Shown: positions 18,336-27,341, numbered from the stretch's first letter. The stretch is DNA of 64,000 nucleotides from an uncultured Flavobacteriales bacterium (GCA_913056345.1 CAJXMH010000007.1:47908-111907), one strand, 5' to 3'. Made by a program: numbers and translations. The notes: generated by a model not told the origin, from the sequence alone.

Positions 18336-18375
18336 ATAAAAGGCTTTACAGACTTTAACCTATCAAAGGCCTTTT
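18336..18375 (-). promoter_or_regulatory. Possible hairpin filling the mltD-uvrA spacer
   Basis: AAAAGGC with TTT on one side pairs with AAA and GCCTTTT on the other (18338-18347 with 18365-18375, one bulged base). The stem starts in the mltD stop codon and ends just before the uvrA ATG. It could be a weak terminator or a translational attenuator; the loop of about 17 bases makes this uncertain. Confidence 0.3.
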
Positions 18376-19324
18376 AGTTGAGTTGGTAGTTAGGATTTGT
18401 GGGTATTTTGATCGCATATTTCTTTCTTGAGTCATTATGCAAGTAGGCCTCTCTAAGCCATGGGTTAAAGTACTTTAAGATCTTATAACTGATTTGATGT
18501 TGCTGTGCGAAGTCTGCGAAATTATTTACCGTAGAGTCCACCGTTACTGTTTCATATTTCAGCGGTTGATAGAGGTCTTTCTTTCGAATTTGAAAACCAT
18601 ATTGTTCTGGCTGATTAAAAATTTCTTTGATAGCTAAGATCCTGAAGACATAACGTCCAGTTTCTTGGTTTAGAAGTAAATCATAATAATTGTTTGCTTG
18701 TTGTCTGTCTAACTCGCTACTTATTCTTCTTTTACCTGCATTGTAGGCGGCTGCAGCTAATGACCAGCTTCCGTATTCTTTATAAGAATCTTTAAGGTAG
18801 CTACATGCAGCCTCTGTTGCTTTTTCAAGGTGGTAGCGCTCATCAACTTCTCCGTTAATCTCTAAGCCATATTCTTTTCCAGTCGATTTTAAAAACTGCC
18901 AATAACCTGTAGCTCCGGCAGGCGAAACAACATTTTGTAAACCACTTTCTATCAGGGCTAAATATTTAAAATCATCTGGCACTCCATGTTTTGCTAATAG
19001 TGGTTCAATAACCGGGAACCAACGGTTCGCTCTTTTAAAGTAAAGAATGGTATTAGAATGAAAATAAGTGTTTGAGTGAATTTCTCTATCAAGTCTTTCA
19101 TAAACCTCAGGCTCCTGAGTAGGAACCTTTTCGCCTGCAAAGCTTGCTTCTTTTGGAGGGCTGAGACTAAAAATGTGGTAAGCATCCTGCATTTTTTCCT
19201 TGTACTCAGCTTCTTCTTTTTCCTCACTAAAAGCAGCTATTGTGAGTTGAAAAAATCCAATGATGGCAAAAAATACCAGAATTAAATTAAGCGCTTTTTT
19301 TAATATTGATGGGCTCTTTCTCAT
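18374..19324 (-). CDS. Lytic murein transglycosylase, MltD/SLT-like
   Basis: The protein has 316 residues with an N-terminal signal or anchor (about residues 11-31). The SLT domain has the catalytic Glu126 in YLALIESGLQN, followed by SPAGATGYWQFLKSTGKEYGL and AAAAYNAGKRRI, the classical family-1 lytic transglycosylase motifs. The C-terminal segment from about 262 looks like a weak LysM module. The enzyme cleaves MurNAc-GlcNAc bonds to 1,6-anhydro-MurNAc products. Its start overlaps the 3' end of the WecA-like pseudogene by 38 bases; moving to the next Met would remove the signal, so this start is kept. Confidence 0.88.
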   Translation of the reverse strand: MRKSPSILKKALNLILVFFAIIGFFQLTIAAFSEEKEEAEYKEKMQDAYHIFSLSPPKEASFAGEKVPTQEPEVYERLDREIHSNTYFHSNTILYFKRANRWFPVIEPLLAKHGVPDDFKYLALIESGLQNVVSPAGATGYWQFLKSTGKEYGLEINGEVDERYHLEKATEAACSYLKDSYKEYGSWSLAAAAYNAGKRRISSELDRQQANNYYDLLLNQETGRYVFRILAIKEIFNQPEQYGFQIRKKDLYQPLKYETVTVDSTVNNFADFAQQHQISYKILKYFNPWLREAYLHNDSRKKYAIKIPTNPNYQLN

Positions 19325-20393
19325 TTTTTAATTGACTCTTTTCAGGATAGATTTTACAAATTAAAAATAAAGAAAGAAAAACAGTCAATGCGTAAACGGA
19401 GAATAGAATTGTAAACAAATGATCCCATTCTTGAATGGCTATAGCCACAAGCAATACCACGGTAGAAACTAAACCCAAACCACCCACAACAAAGGCTACT
19501 TTTTGGTCACTTAATCCCATGTAAGAAAGCGAGTGGGTTGTATGGTCTTTCCCTCCAACAAAGGGTGAACTACCTCTCGCTATGCGATTAATTACAACGG
19601 TAGTAGTGTCACTCAATGGGACGAGAAAGGCTAGTAGGGGTAAAATTATCTGTTGAGAAGGAACACTGCCTGAATCTCCTTTAAAGTTCCAGAGAAATTA
19701 TATGGATAGTGCGGCTAAGGAGATTCCTAAAAACTGACTACCTGTATCTCCCATATACATTTTTGATGGATGCCAATTAAAGAAAAGAAATCCGAATAAC
19801 GCTCCCAAAAGACCTATCATTAAGGTGAAGTAAACAGAACTAAACTGGTTATTAAAAAACATCACGATCAACATGGCTAATAGGGCAAAAATTGAAGCTG
19901 TCGTGGTTATACCATCCATATTGTCTAGCATATTAATGGAGTTCATTAAACCCACTACCCATAAAAAAGTAAAAGAGTAATTCAGCCAAGTATAATCAAA
20001 GAGTTCGATAAAGGAGCCTGTTGCTATTAAGATCACAGCACTTAATCCTTGTGCAAGTGATTTTAACAAAGGGTTGGTGTTGTATGCATCATCAGCTAAT
20101 CCTGCTAAAAAACCCACTGTACATGCAGCAAGTACACCAATAAGTTTAGTGTTAAACGGCAGTTCATAAGCTGCGAAATAGATGGGATGCTGTGTTAATA
20201 CAAGTAGAAACACAATAAAGAATGAAATTCCGCCTAGAGCAGGTTTTGAGGTAGAGGCCCATCGAATTGCTTGATCATCAATGTTCCGCATCCCGAGATT
20301 TTTCGAAAACTTTAAGAAAACTTTATTGATCAGTATACTAAAGACCAAGCTACTTAGAAAGAGTAAACATATTTTGATAATCAGTGTATTCAT
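19287..20393 (-). pseudogene. WecA/MraY-family undecaprenyl-phosphate sugar-1-phosphate transferase, broken by in-frame TAA
   Basis: The frame from the ATG at 20393 to the stop at 19287 would encode 368 residues but contains one TAA at 19698-19700. Both halves are in the same frame and lack other stops. The N-terminal 231 residues have FLAGLADDAYNTNP, MNSINMLDNMDGI and the end block YMGDTGSQFLGISLAALSI; after the stop come FLWNFKGDSGS, the VPLSDTTTVVINRIARG block and the GKDHTTHSLSYMGLS motif of the family. A single base change explains the lesion. If real, no full-length lipid carrier initiator is made from this locus. A sequencing error or readthrough is also possible. The gene lies three bases after rfbC in the exopolysaccharide run. 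Confidence 0.85.
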
Positions 20394-20395
20394 GT

Positions 20396-20938
20396 TCAGA
20401 ATGGAGATTTAAAGGCTTTGAAAGCTTGCGCTTTTTGGTCTTTTTCTGAGATTTTAGGATCCCTGATTCCCCAATCAATTCCTAAGTCGTGGTCATTCCA
20501 TAAAATGGCATCTTCTGAAGGCTTTTCATAGTATTTGGTGCATTTGTATGCAAAAATGGTATCATCCTGCAAGGTTAAAAAACCATGAGCAAATCCTTCA
20601 GGAACATAAAGCTGATTGTGATTTTCTTCATTTAGTTCAACTTTGTAATGCTTTCCATAAGTAGCAGAATTTTTTCTCAAGTCAACTGCCACATCTAACA
20701 CTGCGCCTTTAATTACATAAACCAATTTGCCCTGAGTAAAAGGAGGTTTTTGGAAATGCAGCCCTCTAAGCACACCTTTATCGGACTTAGAGAGATTATC
20801 TTGAACGAACGACATTCTTAAATTATTTTGGCTTAGTTTTTTTTGATTATAAGATTCAAAGAAATAGCCTCTGGAATCTGGGAAAACTCTTGGTTTAATC
20901 AATAAGAGATCAGGTATAGGTGTCTTTACTATTTCCAT
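20396..20938 (-). CDS. rfbC: dTDP-4-dehydrorhamnose 3,5-epimerase
   Basis: At 180 residues this is a normal-length RmlC cupin. The catalytic His61 is in LRGLHFQ, the sheet DVAVDLRKNSATYGK follows, and LYVPEGFAHGFLTL and Tyr131 in FAYKCTKYY complete the active site. It epimerises dTDP-4-keto-6-deoxyglucose at C3 and C5 on the way to dTDP-rhamnose, feeding surface polysaccharide synthesis. No rmlA, rmlB or rmlD is in the window. It starts directly after the stop of the tyrosine kinase gene, with zero spacing. Confidence 0.95.
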   Translation of the reverse strand: MEIVKTPIPDLLLIKPRVFPDSRGYFFESYNQKKLSQNNLRMSFVQDNLSKSDKGVLRGLHFQKPPFTQGKLVYVIKGAVLDVAVDLRKNSATYGKHYKVELNEENHNQLYVPEGFAHGFLTLQDDTIFAYKCTKYYEKPSEDAILWNDHDLGIDWGIRDPKISEKDQKAQAFKAFKSPF

Positions 20939-23380
20939 TTATTTTCGTCTAATTCTATCCAAAAAGTTTTTTTCTTTTTCTTCATTTTCCTCGTAATAAC
21001 CATTCCCGTATCCGTATCCATAGCCATATCCGTATCCGTATCCATAGCCATAGCCTCTTCTTTTGCTGTCAACCCCATTTAAAACCACGGATAAATTCTT
21101 GATTTTACTTTCATTAACAAGTCTCCCAACGCTTTGAATAAAGTTTTTACGAGAATATTCAGAACGGAAAATATAAATTGGATAATCGGCTTTTCTAATC
21201 ACTTCTACACCATCTGTAACAAGTCCTACGGGAGGGTTGTCGATAATAATTAAGTCGTAGCGATCTTTTAGGTAAGCGATAATCTCGTCCAATCGACTGC
21301 TGATTATTAACTCAGAAGGGTTTGGGGGTACAGGACCAGCAGTAATAAAATCCAAACCTTCTTGTTTACTGTGCTTTATGCATTTTTCGGTATCATCCTT
21401 GCCAATCAAAAGGGTGCTCATTCCCCTTGAGTTATCCGCATCAAAACCCTTGTGGATTTTAGGCTTTCGCATATCTAGATCAAGAATGATGACTTTCTTG
21501 CCGCTGTATGCTATAATACCTCCAAGATTAATTGCAATAAAGGTTTTACCCTCGCCTGAAACAGTCGAGGTAACAGCCATGAGTTTGGGTCCTTCTTTAT
21601 CTGAAATAAATTGCAGATTAGTTCTTACCGTTCGAAAAGCCTCAGCGATTATCGATTTTGGATTTTTGTTTACAATCAGCTGAGATACCGGGATTTCCTT
21701 TTTGTACTTTGGAACCATTCCTAATATGCTTACACCTGAAGGAATGAATTTGCTGATCTCGCCTATAGTGGTAATCTTATTGTGCAAAAGATATTTTATG
21801 ATAATTACCAAAAGGCTGACTAAAATACCAACGACTAGAAAAGAAGAAAAGATTACTGTCTTATTAGGAGTGATGGGGCTGCTTGGATATTCAGCAGGGG
21901 CAAGAATGTTGAGGTTAGATACAAAGCCCTCTTGCGAAATGGAATATTCAGTTTTCTTTTCGATCAACATGGTATAGAACCGCTCATTGATGTCATAATT
22001 TCTTTTCAGACGAACAAGCTCTATCTCTTGCTCAGGTACTTTAAAGTACTCGTTTTCGGTTGCTTCAATTCGTGCATTGATGTTATTAAGTCGCTCATTA
22101 AGTTTTTCTAGTAAAACACCAATGCTTTTAATAATGAGCTTTTTCTGGACTTGAATCTGGTATTCTTTTTCAGCAATTGGTGCACTCTCTTCACGAGTGG
22201 AATATAGGAGTTTTTGTTTTTCGACTAAAAGCTCATTCAAGTTTTCGATCAGGCTACTGACCCCTGTTTGATTGTCATTTCCTGCTAAAAGCGGCAGAAG
22301 GTCATATACATCAATCGCATCGCCTTCTTTGTCGATCTGATTCTTTATTTCATTCAACAAAGATATTTGCACCTCTAGGTTAATTAGGCTTTGATCAAGA
22401 CCATTCATCCGTTCAATAAAAATTCCTGAGTACTGATCTATGTCTGCAATGTTATTGTCTCTTTTAAATTTTTGAATTTGAACTTCATAGCTTTTTTGTT
22501 TCTCATAAACCGATTTAATCTGCTCATTGAGGAAGTTGACAATTTGTTGCGAACTCTGCTTTTTCTTTTCTACACTGTACTCTTTGAATTCCTCAACAAT
22601 CTCATTAACAACATCTCTACTTTTTAACCTATTTCTATCACTAAAGCTGATACGTATAGTTTTAGCATTAACATTCAGTAATGTTATCTCCAAGCGCGAT
22701 AAGACTGATTTAACCGTATTTACAGGATCTGCAATTATAAAGAAGTACGAAATACCTTTTACCGCCTCGGTCTCACTCTTAATGTTCTCATAATTATTTA
22801 TGTTAACGACTAGTTTGGCAAAGGGTAATTGTACGGCTTCTCCGGATTTAAAAGCTACTGAAAATTCTTGGTCCTTGCCCCATGAAAGCGTACCCGAATA
22901 CTCATTTTTGAAATTTACGTAAACCTTTGCTCCTCTAAGCGCACTATCTTTTTCTAATACCTTAACTTGAAAAGGTGAATTCCTGTAAATTTCATTCTCT
23001 AAGAATTGACCCTTAATGTAATAACTTACCTCAAGTGGTAGATTGTCTAAGGCACTTCCGATAACCAAAGGCGAACGTAGTAATTCTATTTCAGCCGAAA
23101 TATCATTAGTTTGATAATAGTCTTCAACATCTAAAAGCTGATTAGCTTGATTGCTTTTTTCAATTTGAATATCAGAAGATGAAAGAAAAACAGGTGCTGT
23201 GTAGCGTATGTATAGAAAGCTTAACAGTAGAGAAATGCCTATTACTAATAAGACCCAGAGTAAATTTCGTTTGAAAATATAAACGAATAACCCTAAGTCG
23301 AAGTCGGTGTTGAAATTGCTCAGACTCTCTTTATAGCGGTTTAAGCTATCAATCTCGTTTTGTTCTAGTTGTTCCTGCAA
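20939..23380 (-). CDS. Wzc-like polysaccharide co-polymerase with BY-kinase domain
   Basis: The 813-residue protein has a Wzz-type N-terminal part (membrane segment about 32-51), a long coiled periplasmic region (about 250-450), a GNVR-like segment and second membrane helix (about 496-515), then a cytoplasmic BY-kinase. Kinase motifs are Walker A VSGEGKTF near 607, Walker A' ILDLDMRKPKIHKG and Walker B LIIIDNPPVG. The tail is a Tyr cluster of eight Gly-Tyr pairs followed by an acidic-basic end. Such kinases control chain length and export through cyclic tail phosphorylation. The start must be TTG at 23380, since an in-frame TAA lies two codons upstream and no ATG is near. Confidence 0.93.
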   Translation of the reverse strand: MQEQLEQNEIDSLNRYKESLSNFNTDFDLGLFVYIFKRNLLWVLLVIGISLLLSFLYIRYTAPVFLSSSDIQIEKSNQANQLLDVEDYYQTNDISAEIELLRSPLVIGSALDNLPLEVSYYIKGQFLENEIYRNSPFQVKVLEKDSALRGAKVYVNFKNEYSGTLSWGKDQEFSVAFKSGEAVQLPFAKLVVNINNYENIKSETEAVKGISYFFIIADPVNTVKSVLSRLEITLLNVNAKTIRISFSDRNRLKSRDVVNEIVEEFKEYSVEKKKQSSQQIVNFLNEQIKSVYEKQKSYEVQIQKFKRDNNIADIDQYSGIFIERMNGLDQSLINLEVQISLLNEIKNQIDKEGDAIDVYDLLPLLAGNDNQTGVSSLIENLNELLVEKQKLLYSTREESAPIAEKEYQIQVQKKLIIKSIGVLLEKLNERLNNINARIEATENEYFKVPEQEIELVRLKRNYDINERFYTMLIEKKTEYSISQEGFVSNLNILAPAEYPSSPITPNKTVIFSSFLVVGILVSLLVIIIKYLLHNKITTIGEISKFIPSGVSILGMVPKYKKEIPVSQLIVNKNPKSIIAEAFRTVRTNLQFISDKEGPKLMAVTSTVSGEGKTFIAINLGGIIAYSGKKVIILDLDMRKPKIHKGFDADNSRGMSTLLIGKDDTEKCIKHSKQEGLDFITAGPVPPNPSELIISSRLDEIIAYLKDRYDLIIIDNPPVGLVTDGVEVIRKADYPIYIFRSEYSRKNFIQSVGRLVNESKIKNLSVVLNGVDSKRRGYGYGYGYGYGYGYGYGNGYYEENEEKEKNFLDRIRRK
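21006..21052 (-). repeat. Tandem 24-base repeat encoding the Gly-Tyr tail of the BY-kinase
   Basis: On the plus strand the unit ccgtatccgtatccatagcc plus three further bases occurs at 21006-21028 and again at 21030-21052, 24 bases apart. Read on the coding strand these are alternating GGC/GGA and TAT/TAC codons. Smaller six-base near-repeats lie inside each unit. Such arrays can expand or shrink by slippage in steps that keep the frame. Confidence 0.85.
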
Positions 23381-23391
23381 GGTTTAAGCCT

Positions 23392-24156
23392 TTAATTGGT
23401 TCTTTCAAGAACGAGGTACAAGGTTAGTACGGTAGTTGCCAAACCAAGGATTGGGGCTATTTCTGAGAGAATTTGTCTTGATCTAATTCCAACAGGTTCT
23501 ACATAAATTATGTCATTGGCTTGTAAGATTATATCTGCTTGATTTAAGCCTGCAATAGTAGAGAGATCAATTAAAAATACTTTCGGGTCACTTAGGTTAC
23601 CCCTTACTAACTTGACTCTATTTGCTCTTCCATCTTCTCTAATGCCACCTGCTAAGGCTAGTGCCTCGAGTAAAGTGGTGTTATTATTTTGAAGCGTAAT
23701 TACCGTACCATTACCACCATTCCCAGGAAAAACTGCTACCCTCCTGTTGGTGATATCTAACATCACAAAAGGGTCTACATATACTTCATTGTACTTTTCT
23801 TCTAAGAAGAACTCAGCTTCTCTTAAGGTCTTACCTGTGATCTCAACTCTTCCAATTATTGGCAGATTAACCTTACCATCAAACTCAACAAGATAATTTA
23901 TACCTTGATTTAGCATTTGAATTTGCTGAGGATTACTTGACTCTGAATTGGCAATATTTACAAGTTTAAAACCATTATTGGTAAATAACCGAAAACTGAT
24001 AATGTCATTTGGGGCAATAACATAATCCGTAATCTGGTCTTTTGGCGGAACGTCGTACTGAAAATCCTTGGGTGTTTTGAACATAATACTTGGATTAAGC
24101 GGCTTACATCCAACCATCATGCTTAATATTACTACGCAACCTAGAAGTTTTTTCAT
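23392..24156 (-). CDS. Wza-like polysaccharide export lipoprotein
   Basis: The 254-residue protein has a lipoprotein signal ending LSMMVGC (lipidated Cys17). The polysaccharide export domain begins YVIAPNDIISFRLF, followed by VNLPIIGRVEITGKT and a SLBB-type segment VAVFPGNGGNGTVITL; a hydrophobic helix near 235-249 could be the outer-membrane helix. It should form the outer-membrane channel paired with the Wzc-like kinase that starts 11 bases downstream. A TAGATTTG promoter element is 22 bases before the ATG, making this the first gene of the exopolysaccharide run. Confidence 0.92.
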   Translation of the reverse strand: MKKLLGCVVILSMMVGCKPLNPSIMFKTPKDFQYDVPPKDQITDYVIAPNDIISFRLFTNNGFKLVNIANSESSNPQQIQMLNQGINYLVEFDGKVNLPIIGRVEITGKTLREAEFFLEEKYNEVYVDPFVMLDITNRRVAVFPGNGGNGTVITLQNNNTTLLEALALAGGIREDGRANRVKLVRGNLSDPKVFLIDLSTIAGLNQADIILQANDIIYVEPVGIRSRQILSEIAPILGLATTVLTLYLVLERTN

Positions 24157-24177
24157 TTTAGCAGTTTCTTTAAGCTA

Positions 24178-24185
24178 CAAATCTA
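24178..24185 (-). promoter_or_regulatory. Predicted -7 element TAGATTTG of the exopolysaccharide run
   Basis: This is an exact TAnnTTTG match on the minus strand, 22 bases from the ATG of the Wza-like gene, giving a leader of about 15 bases. No clear TTG is at the -33 position. Confidence 0.5.
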
Positions 24186-24213
24186 TCAAATTAAATACTT
24201 GCTTAAACGTTAC

Positions 24214-25407
24214 TTATTCGTGAAGTAAATCGTGGTATAGCTGCTTCATATCTTTTACCAGTCTTTTATAATGATATTTCTCACTTACATGCTTCCAGCC
24301 ATCTTCGCTCATTTGTTGTCTTAGCTTATCATTTTGAATCAAACTCAATAGTTTTTTTTCAAACTGCTTCATATCATCATTAGGCACTACCAAAGCAGTT
24401 TTATTTGGTTGAACAACATTCGTTACTCCACCTACCTTGGTGGTAATTATAGGTTTTTTAGATGCTTGCGCTTCTATTAAGCTTACGGGTGTGCCTTCGT
24501 TTAAGGAGCTTAAGGCAACAATGTCTATTCCTGCATTAACCCAATCTATATCTTTGATCCAAGAGGTAAAGATCACCTGTGCATCTAAACTTGATTCATT
24601 ATCACCCTTGCAATAAAGGCTCAGCTCTAGACTTTTACAAAGCTCAATCAGCGCACCTTGTTCACTTCCATCTCCAACAATGAAGGCTTTTACTTTTTTA
24701 TCTGTTTTTTTTATTGCCCTAGCGAAGGCTCTCAGAAAAAGGTTGTGATTTTTTATAGGAACCAATCTCCCAATAATTCCTACAGCTATTTCATTTTCTT
24801 TTAAATGATATGTTTTTCTAAAAGAGTTTCTTTTTTCTTGTCGATCTTGATTGAACTTCTCGAGGTCAAATCCCAACGGGATTACCTCAATCTTTTTGGC
24901 AGGGCATATTCGATACTTTTTTGCTAATTCTATTTTTTGTCGCTGACTTATAGCAATGATCCGATCTGTTTTTAAAGCCAATGCACGCTCAATATTAAGA
25001 TAAAGTTGCGTTTTCGCTTTGCTGAAGTAGGAGTGAAAAACATGGCCATGAAAGGTGTGGACAAGCTTGGCTTTTCCATAAGCAATTCCCGCAGACCTAC
25101 CAATCGCACCTGCTTTACTAGCATGAGTATGAACGATGTCCGGTTTAAAATCTCGCATCATTTTCAGTACTTCTTTATAGGCCGTACGATCATTTTTTAA
25201 TCCTACATCTCGCTGCATGGCCTCCACCAAAGTAGCTTCGATACCTAAATTATCTAGTATGTGTTTAGAGCTTTCCTCTGAGTCTTCTTCTTTCCCGCCA
25301 ACCAACATCGTTTCATAGTCAGGTTGCATGTATTTGGTTAACAAAGCAGCATTAAAGGTTGGGCCACCTAAGTTGAATCGGTTGATAATTCGAAGTACTC
25401 GAGGCAT
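24214..25407 (-). CDS. GT4 family glycosyltransferase
   Basis: This 397-residue GT-B enzyme has the acceptor-side start RIINRFNLGGPTFNAALL, the central VGIIGRLVPIKNHNLFLRA and the nucleotide-sugar site EGTPVSLIEAQASKKPIITT with the E-x7-E pattern. GT4 enzymes are retaining and add hexoses to polysaccharide or lipid carriers; donor and acceptor are unknown. It lies between asnB and the Wza-like gene on the same strand. Its own promoter element overlaps the asnB stop codon. Confidence 0.9.
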   Translation of the reverse strand: MPRVLRIINRFNLGGPTFNAALLTKYMQPDYETMLVGGKEEDSEESSKHILDNLGIEATLVEAMQRDVGLKNDRTAYKEVLKMMRDFKPDIVHTHASKAGAIGRSAGIAYGKAKLVHTFHGHVFHSYFSKAKTQLYLNIERALALKTDRIIAISQRQKIELAKKYRICPAKKIEVIPLGFDLEKFNQDRQEKRNSFRKTYHLKENEIAVGIIGRLVPIKNHNLFLRAFARAIKKTDKKVKAFIVGDGSEQGALIELCKSLELSLYCKGDNESSLDAQVIFTSWIKDIDWVNAGIDIVALSSLNEGTPVSLIEAQASKKPIITTKVGGVTNVVQPNKTALVVPNDDMKQFEKKLLSLIQNDKLRQQMSEDGWKHVSEKYHYKRLVKDMKQLYHDLLHE

Positions 25408-25438
25408 ATTTGGTCTACAAAAAAGATTGATTAGTCGA

Positions 25439-25446
25439 CAAATCTA
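25439..25446 (-). promoter_or_regulatory. Predicted -7 element TAGATTTG overlapping the asnB stop
   Basis: This is an exact TAnnTTTG on the minus strand, 32 bases from the ATG of the GT4 gene. Its first three bases are the TAG stop of asnB. Confidence 0.45.
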
Positions 25447-27339
25447 ACCAATATATCTCTTCCACCACTTATTGAAGACAAGTAGCGCCCAAACATTTGC
25501 GGGTGCATCTCCCGGGCTGCTAGACTTCAATTGATTTAGCAATTGACTGATATATTGCGGGTTAAAAAGGTTTTGCTCTTTAATGAAACTAGCAGACAAA
25601 AGGTCTTGATGAATTAGATCGCTTAACTCTCCTCTAAACCAAGGAAGCAGAGGAACCTCAAAGCCTTGTTTTGGACGGTTGTAAAGTGACTCGGGCAAGT
25701 AGGGTCGGGCTGCATCTTGCAGGATCCGCTTTTTCATGCCTTCTTGTATCTTGTAATTTGCCCGAAGACTAAAGGCAAAATTTACCAGGCGATGATCAAG
25801 GAAAGGAGTTCTGACTTCTAAGCTATTTGCCATAGAATAAAGATCAACTTTCTTCAGCATATCGCTTAAAAGAACTAGGCGCATATCTGTCGCAAGTACA
25901 TCGTTAAAGTCTTTGCTCTGTTTTAATAGCTGTAAGATCTGGGTTTTTCTAGTGTGATATATTTCAGGCTTGGCATTTTTAAGCATTAGGTTGGAGGCAT
26001 CTGCTTCTTGCATAAGGCCTGCCCAGAGCCAATAGCGTTCATCAGCGCTTAGGTTGGAGCCTTCAGAGAATTTTTTAAGCTTCCTGAAAAGATTTCCCAA
26101 TTTCGAGTTGCGTGATTGTGGCATAACTTCCCACACCACTTTCATCTTCCTTACCAGTTGTTGTTTCAGTCCGTTCTTACGCACCATAAACTCGCCCATA
26201 TGCTTGTGGTAGCCTGAAAAAATCTCATCAGCACCGTCTCCTGATAAGGCAACAGTAACGTGCTGCCTGGTTCGCTTGCTTAAGGCATTTACTGCCAATG
26301 CCGAAGAATCAGCAAATGGTTCGTCAAGGTAGTCTAGGGTTTCATAAAGACTATCCAAGAGGTCATTTCTATTTAGGCTAAAAACGTGGTGTTGGGTGCT
26401 GTACTTCTTAGCAACTTCTTCTGCGAAGTGTGTTTCGTCAAATAGTGGTTCATTTTCAAAACCGATTGAGAAGGTGTTTAGATTTTTTACTTTCCTAGCT
26501 GCTAGAGCTGTAATCAATGATGAGTCGATTCCTCCACTTAAAAACGTACCCAAAGGTACATCAGAAACCAATCGTTGTTCTACCGATTGATCAAGTAGTG
26601 TAATCAGTTCTTTTTGTGCTTCTTCATAGCCTATGTCAAGATATTTGCCATTTTCAGGAGGGTAAGGCAGTTGGTAAAAGGGAATTTTCTGTACGCGATT
26701 TTCTGCATCAACCTTTAAATAGTGACCAGGTTCTAATTTTTTTACTCCTCTAAAAATAGAGTGGGGTTCAGGAATATAATTGAGTTGTAAGTAGGTGAAA
26801 AGCGAAGAAAGGTCTAGTTCTTTGCTGATATCAAAGGCCATCATGGCTTTCATTTCTGAGGCAAAAAAGAAGTTTTCTTCCTGTTTGCAAAACAACAAAG
26901 GTTTTATGCCAAATCTATCCCTTGCTAGAAGAGTGGATTGTTCCTGTTTATCGTAGATTGCTAAAGCAAAAAAACCATCTAGCTTGTTTAAAAAAGCATA
27001 ACCAAATTGCACATAGGCCATTAATAAAACTTCAGTATCGCTAGTGGTTCTAAATTGATGCCCCTTTTGTTCTAGTTCTTTTCTTAACTGCTTGTAGTTG
27101 TATATTTCACCATTAAATACAATGGTATACCTATTAGTTGGATCTGTAAAGGGTTGATTTGCAGCTTCAGAAGTGTCAATGATAGAAAGCCTACGATGGC
27201 CTAAGGCGGCTTTTTCAAAACGTGAATAGGCCTCATGGTCAGGTCCTCTTTTTGCAAGTCTTGAGCAGGCCAGCTTTAAATGATCAAAGCTTTCTTGTTT
27301 AAGCGACTTGTTTGAGGTAACACCTGCAATTCCACACAT
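25444..27339 (-). CDS. asnB: Glutamine-hydrolysing asparagine synthase
   Basis: At 631 residues this is the long AsnB form. The N-terminal Cys2 (MCGIAGV) is the glutaminase nucleophile, with RLSIIDTSEAANQPF, NGEIYNYKQLR and TTSDTEVLL following. The synthetase half has the PP-loop FLSGGIDSSL and LSGDGADEIFSGYHKH. AsnB-type enzymes often lie in surface polysaccharide loci and may amidate uronic acids or other groups there, so a polysaccharide role is possible besides asparagine synthesis. The DUF423 gene ends two bases upstream, so the two are probably cotranscribed. Confidence 0.93.
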   Translation of the reverse strand: MCGIAGVTSNKSLKQESFDHLKLACSRLAKRGPDHEAYSRFEKAALGHRRLSIIDTSEAANQPFTDPTNRYTIVFNGEIYNYKQLRKELEQKGHQFRTTSDTEVLLMAYVQFGYAFLNKLDGFFALAIYDKQEQSTLLARDRFGIKPLLFCKQEENFFFASEMKAMMAFDISKELDLSSLFTYLQLNYIPEPHSIFRGVKKLEPGHYLKVDAENRVQKIPFYQLPYPPENGKYLDIGYEEAQKELITLLDQSVEQRLVSDVPLGTFLSGGIDSSLITALAARKVKNLNTFSIGFENEPLFDETHFAEEVAKKYSTQHHVFSLNRNDLLDSLYETLDYLDEPFADSSALAVNALSKRTRQHVTVALSGDGADEIFSGYHKHMGEFMVRKNGLKQQLVRKMKVVWEVMPQSRNSKLGNLFRKLKKFSEGSNLSADERYWLWAGLMQEADASNLMLKNAKPEIYHTRKTQILQLLKQSKDFNDVLATDMRLVLLSDMLKKVDLYSMANSLEVRTPFLDHRLVNFAFSLRANYKIQEGMKKRILQDAARPYLPESLYNRPKQGFEVPLLPWFRGELSDLIHQDLLSASFIKEQNLFNPQYISQLLNQLKSSSPGDAPANVWALLVFNKWWKRYIG

Positions 27340-27341
27340 AA

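Noticed and set aside
19287..19616. A separate 109-residue gene starting at a TTG
   Set aside because: It is the in-frame C-terminal end of the WecA-like gene; the intervening 27 codons are open and carry family sequence, so it is part of the broken gene.
21006..21052. Short repeats as a CRISPR-like array
   Set aside because: The units are coding, have no spacers and lie inside the kinase gene.
21378..21977. Plus-strand open frames opposite the tyrosine kinase
   Set aside because: They mirror the coding frame of the kinase, have no family sequence and no start signals.
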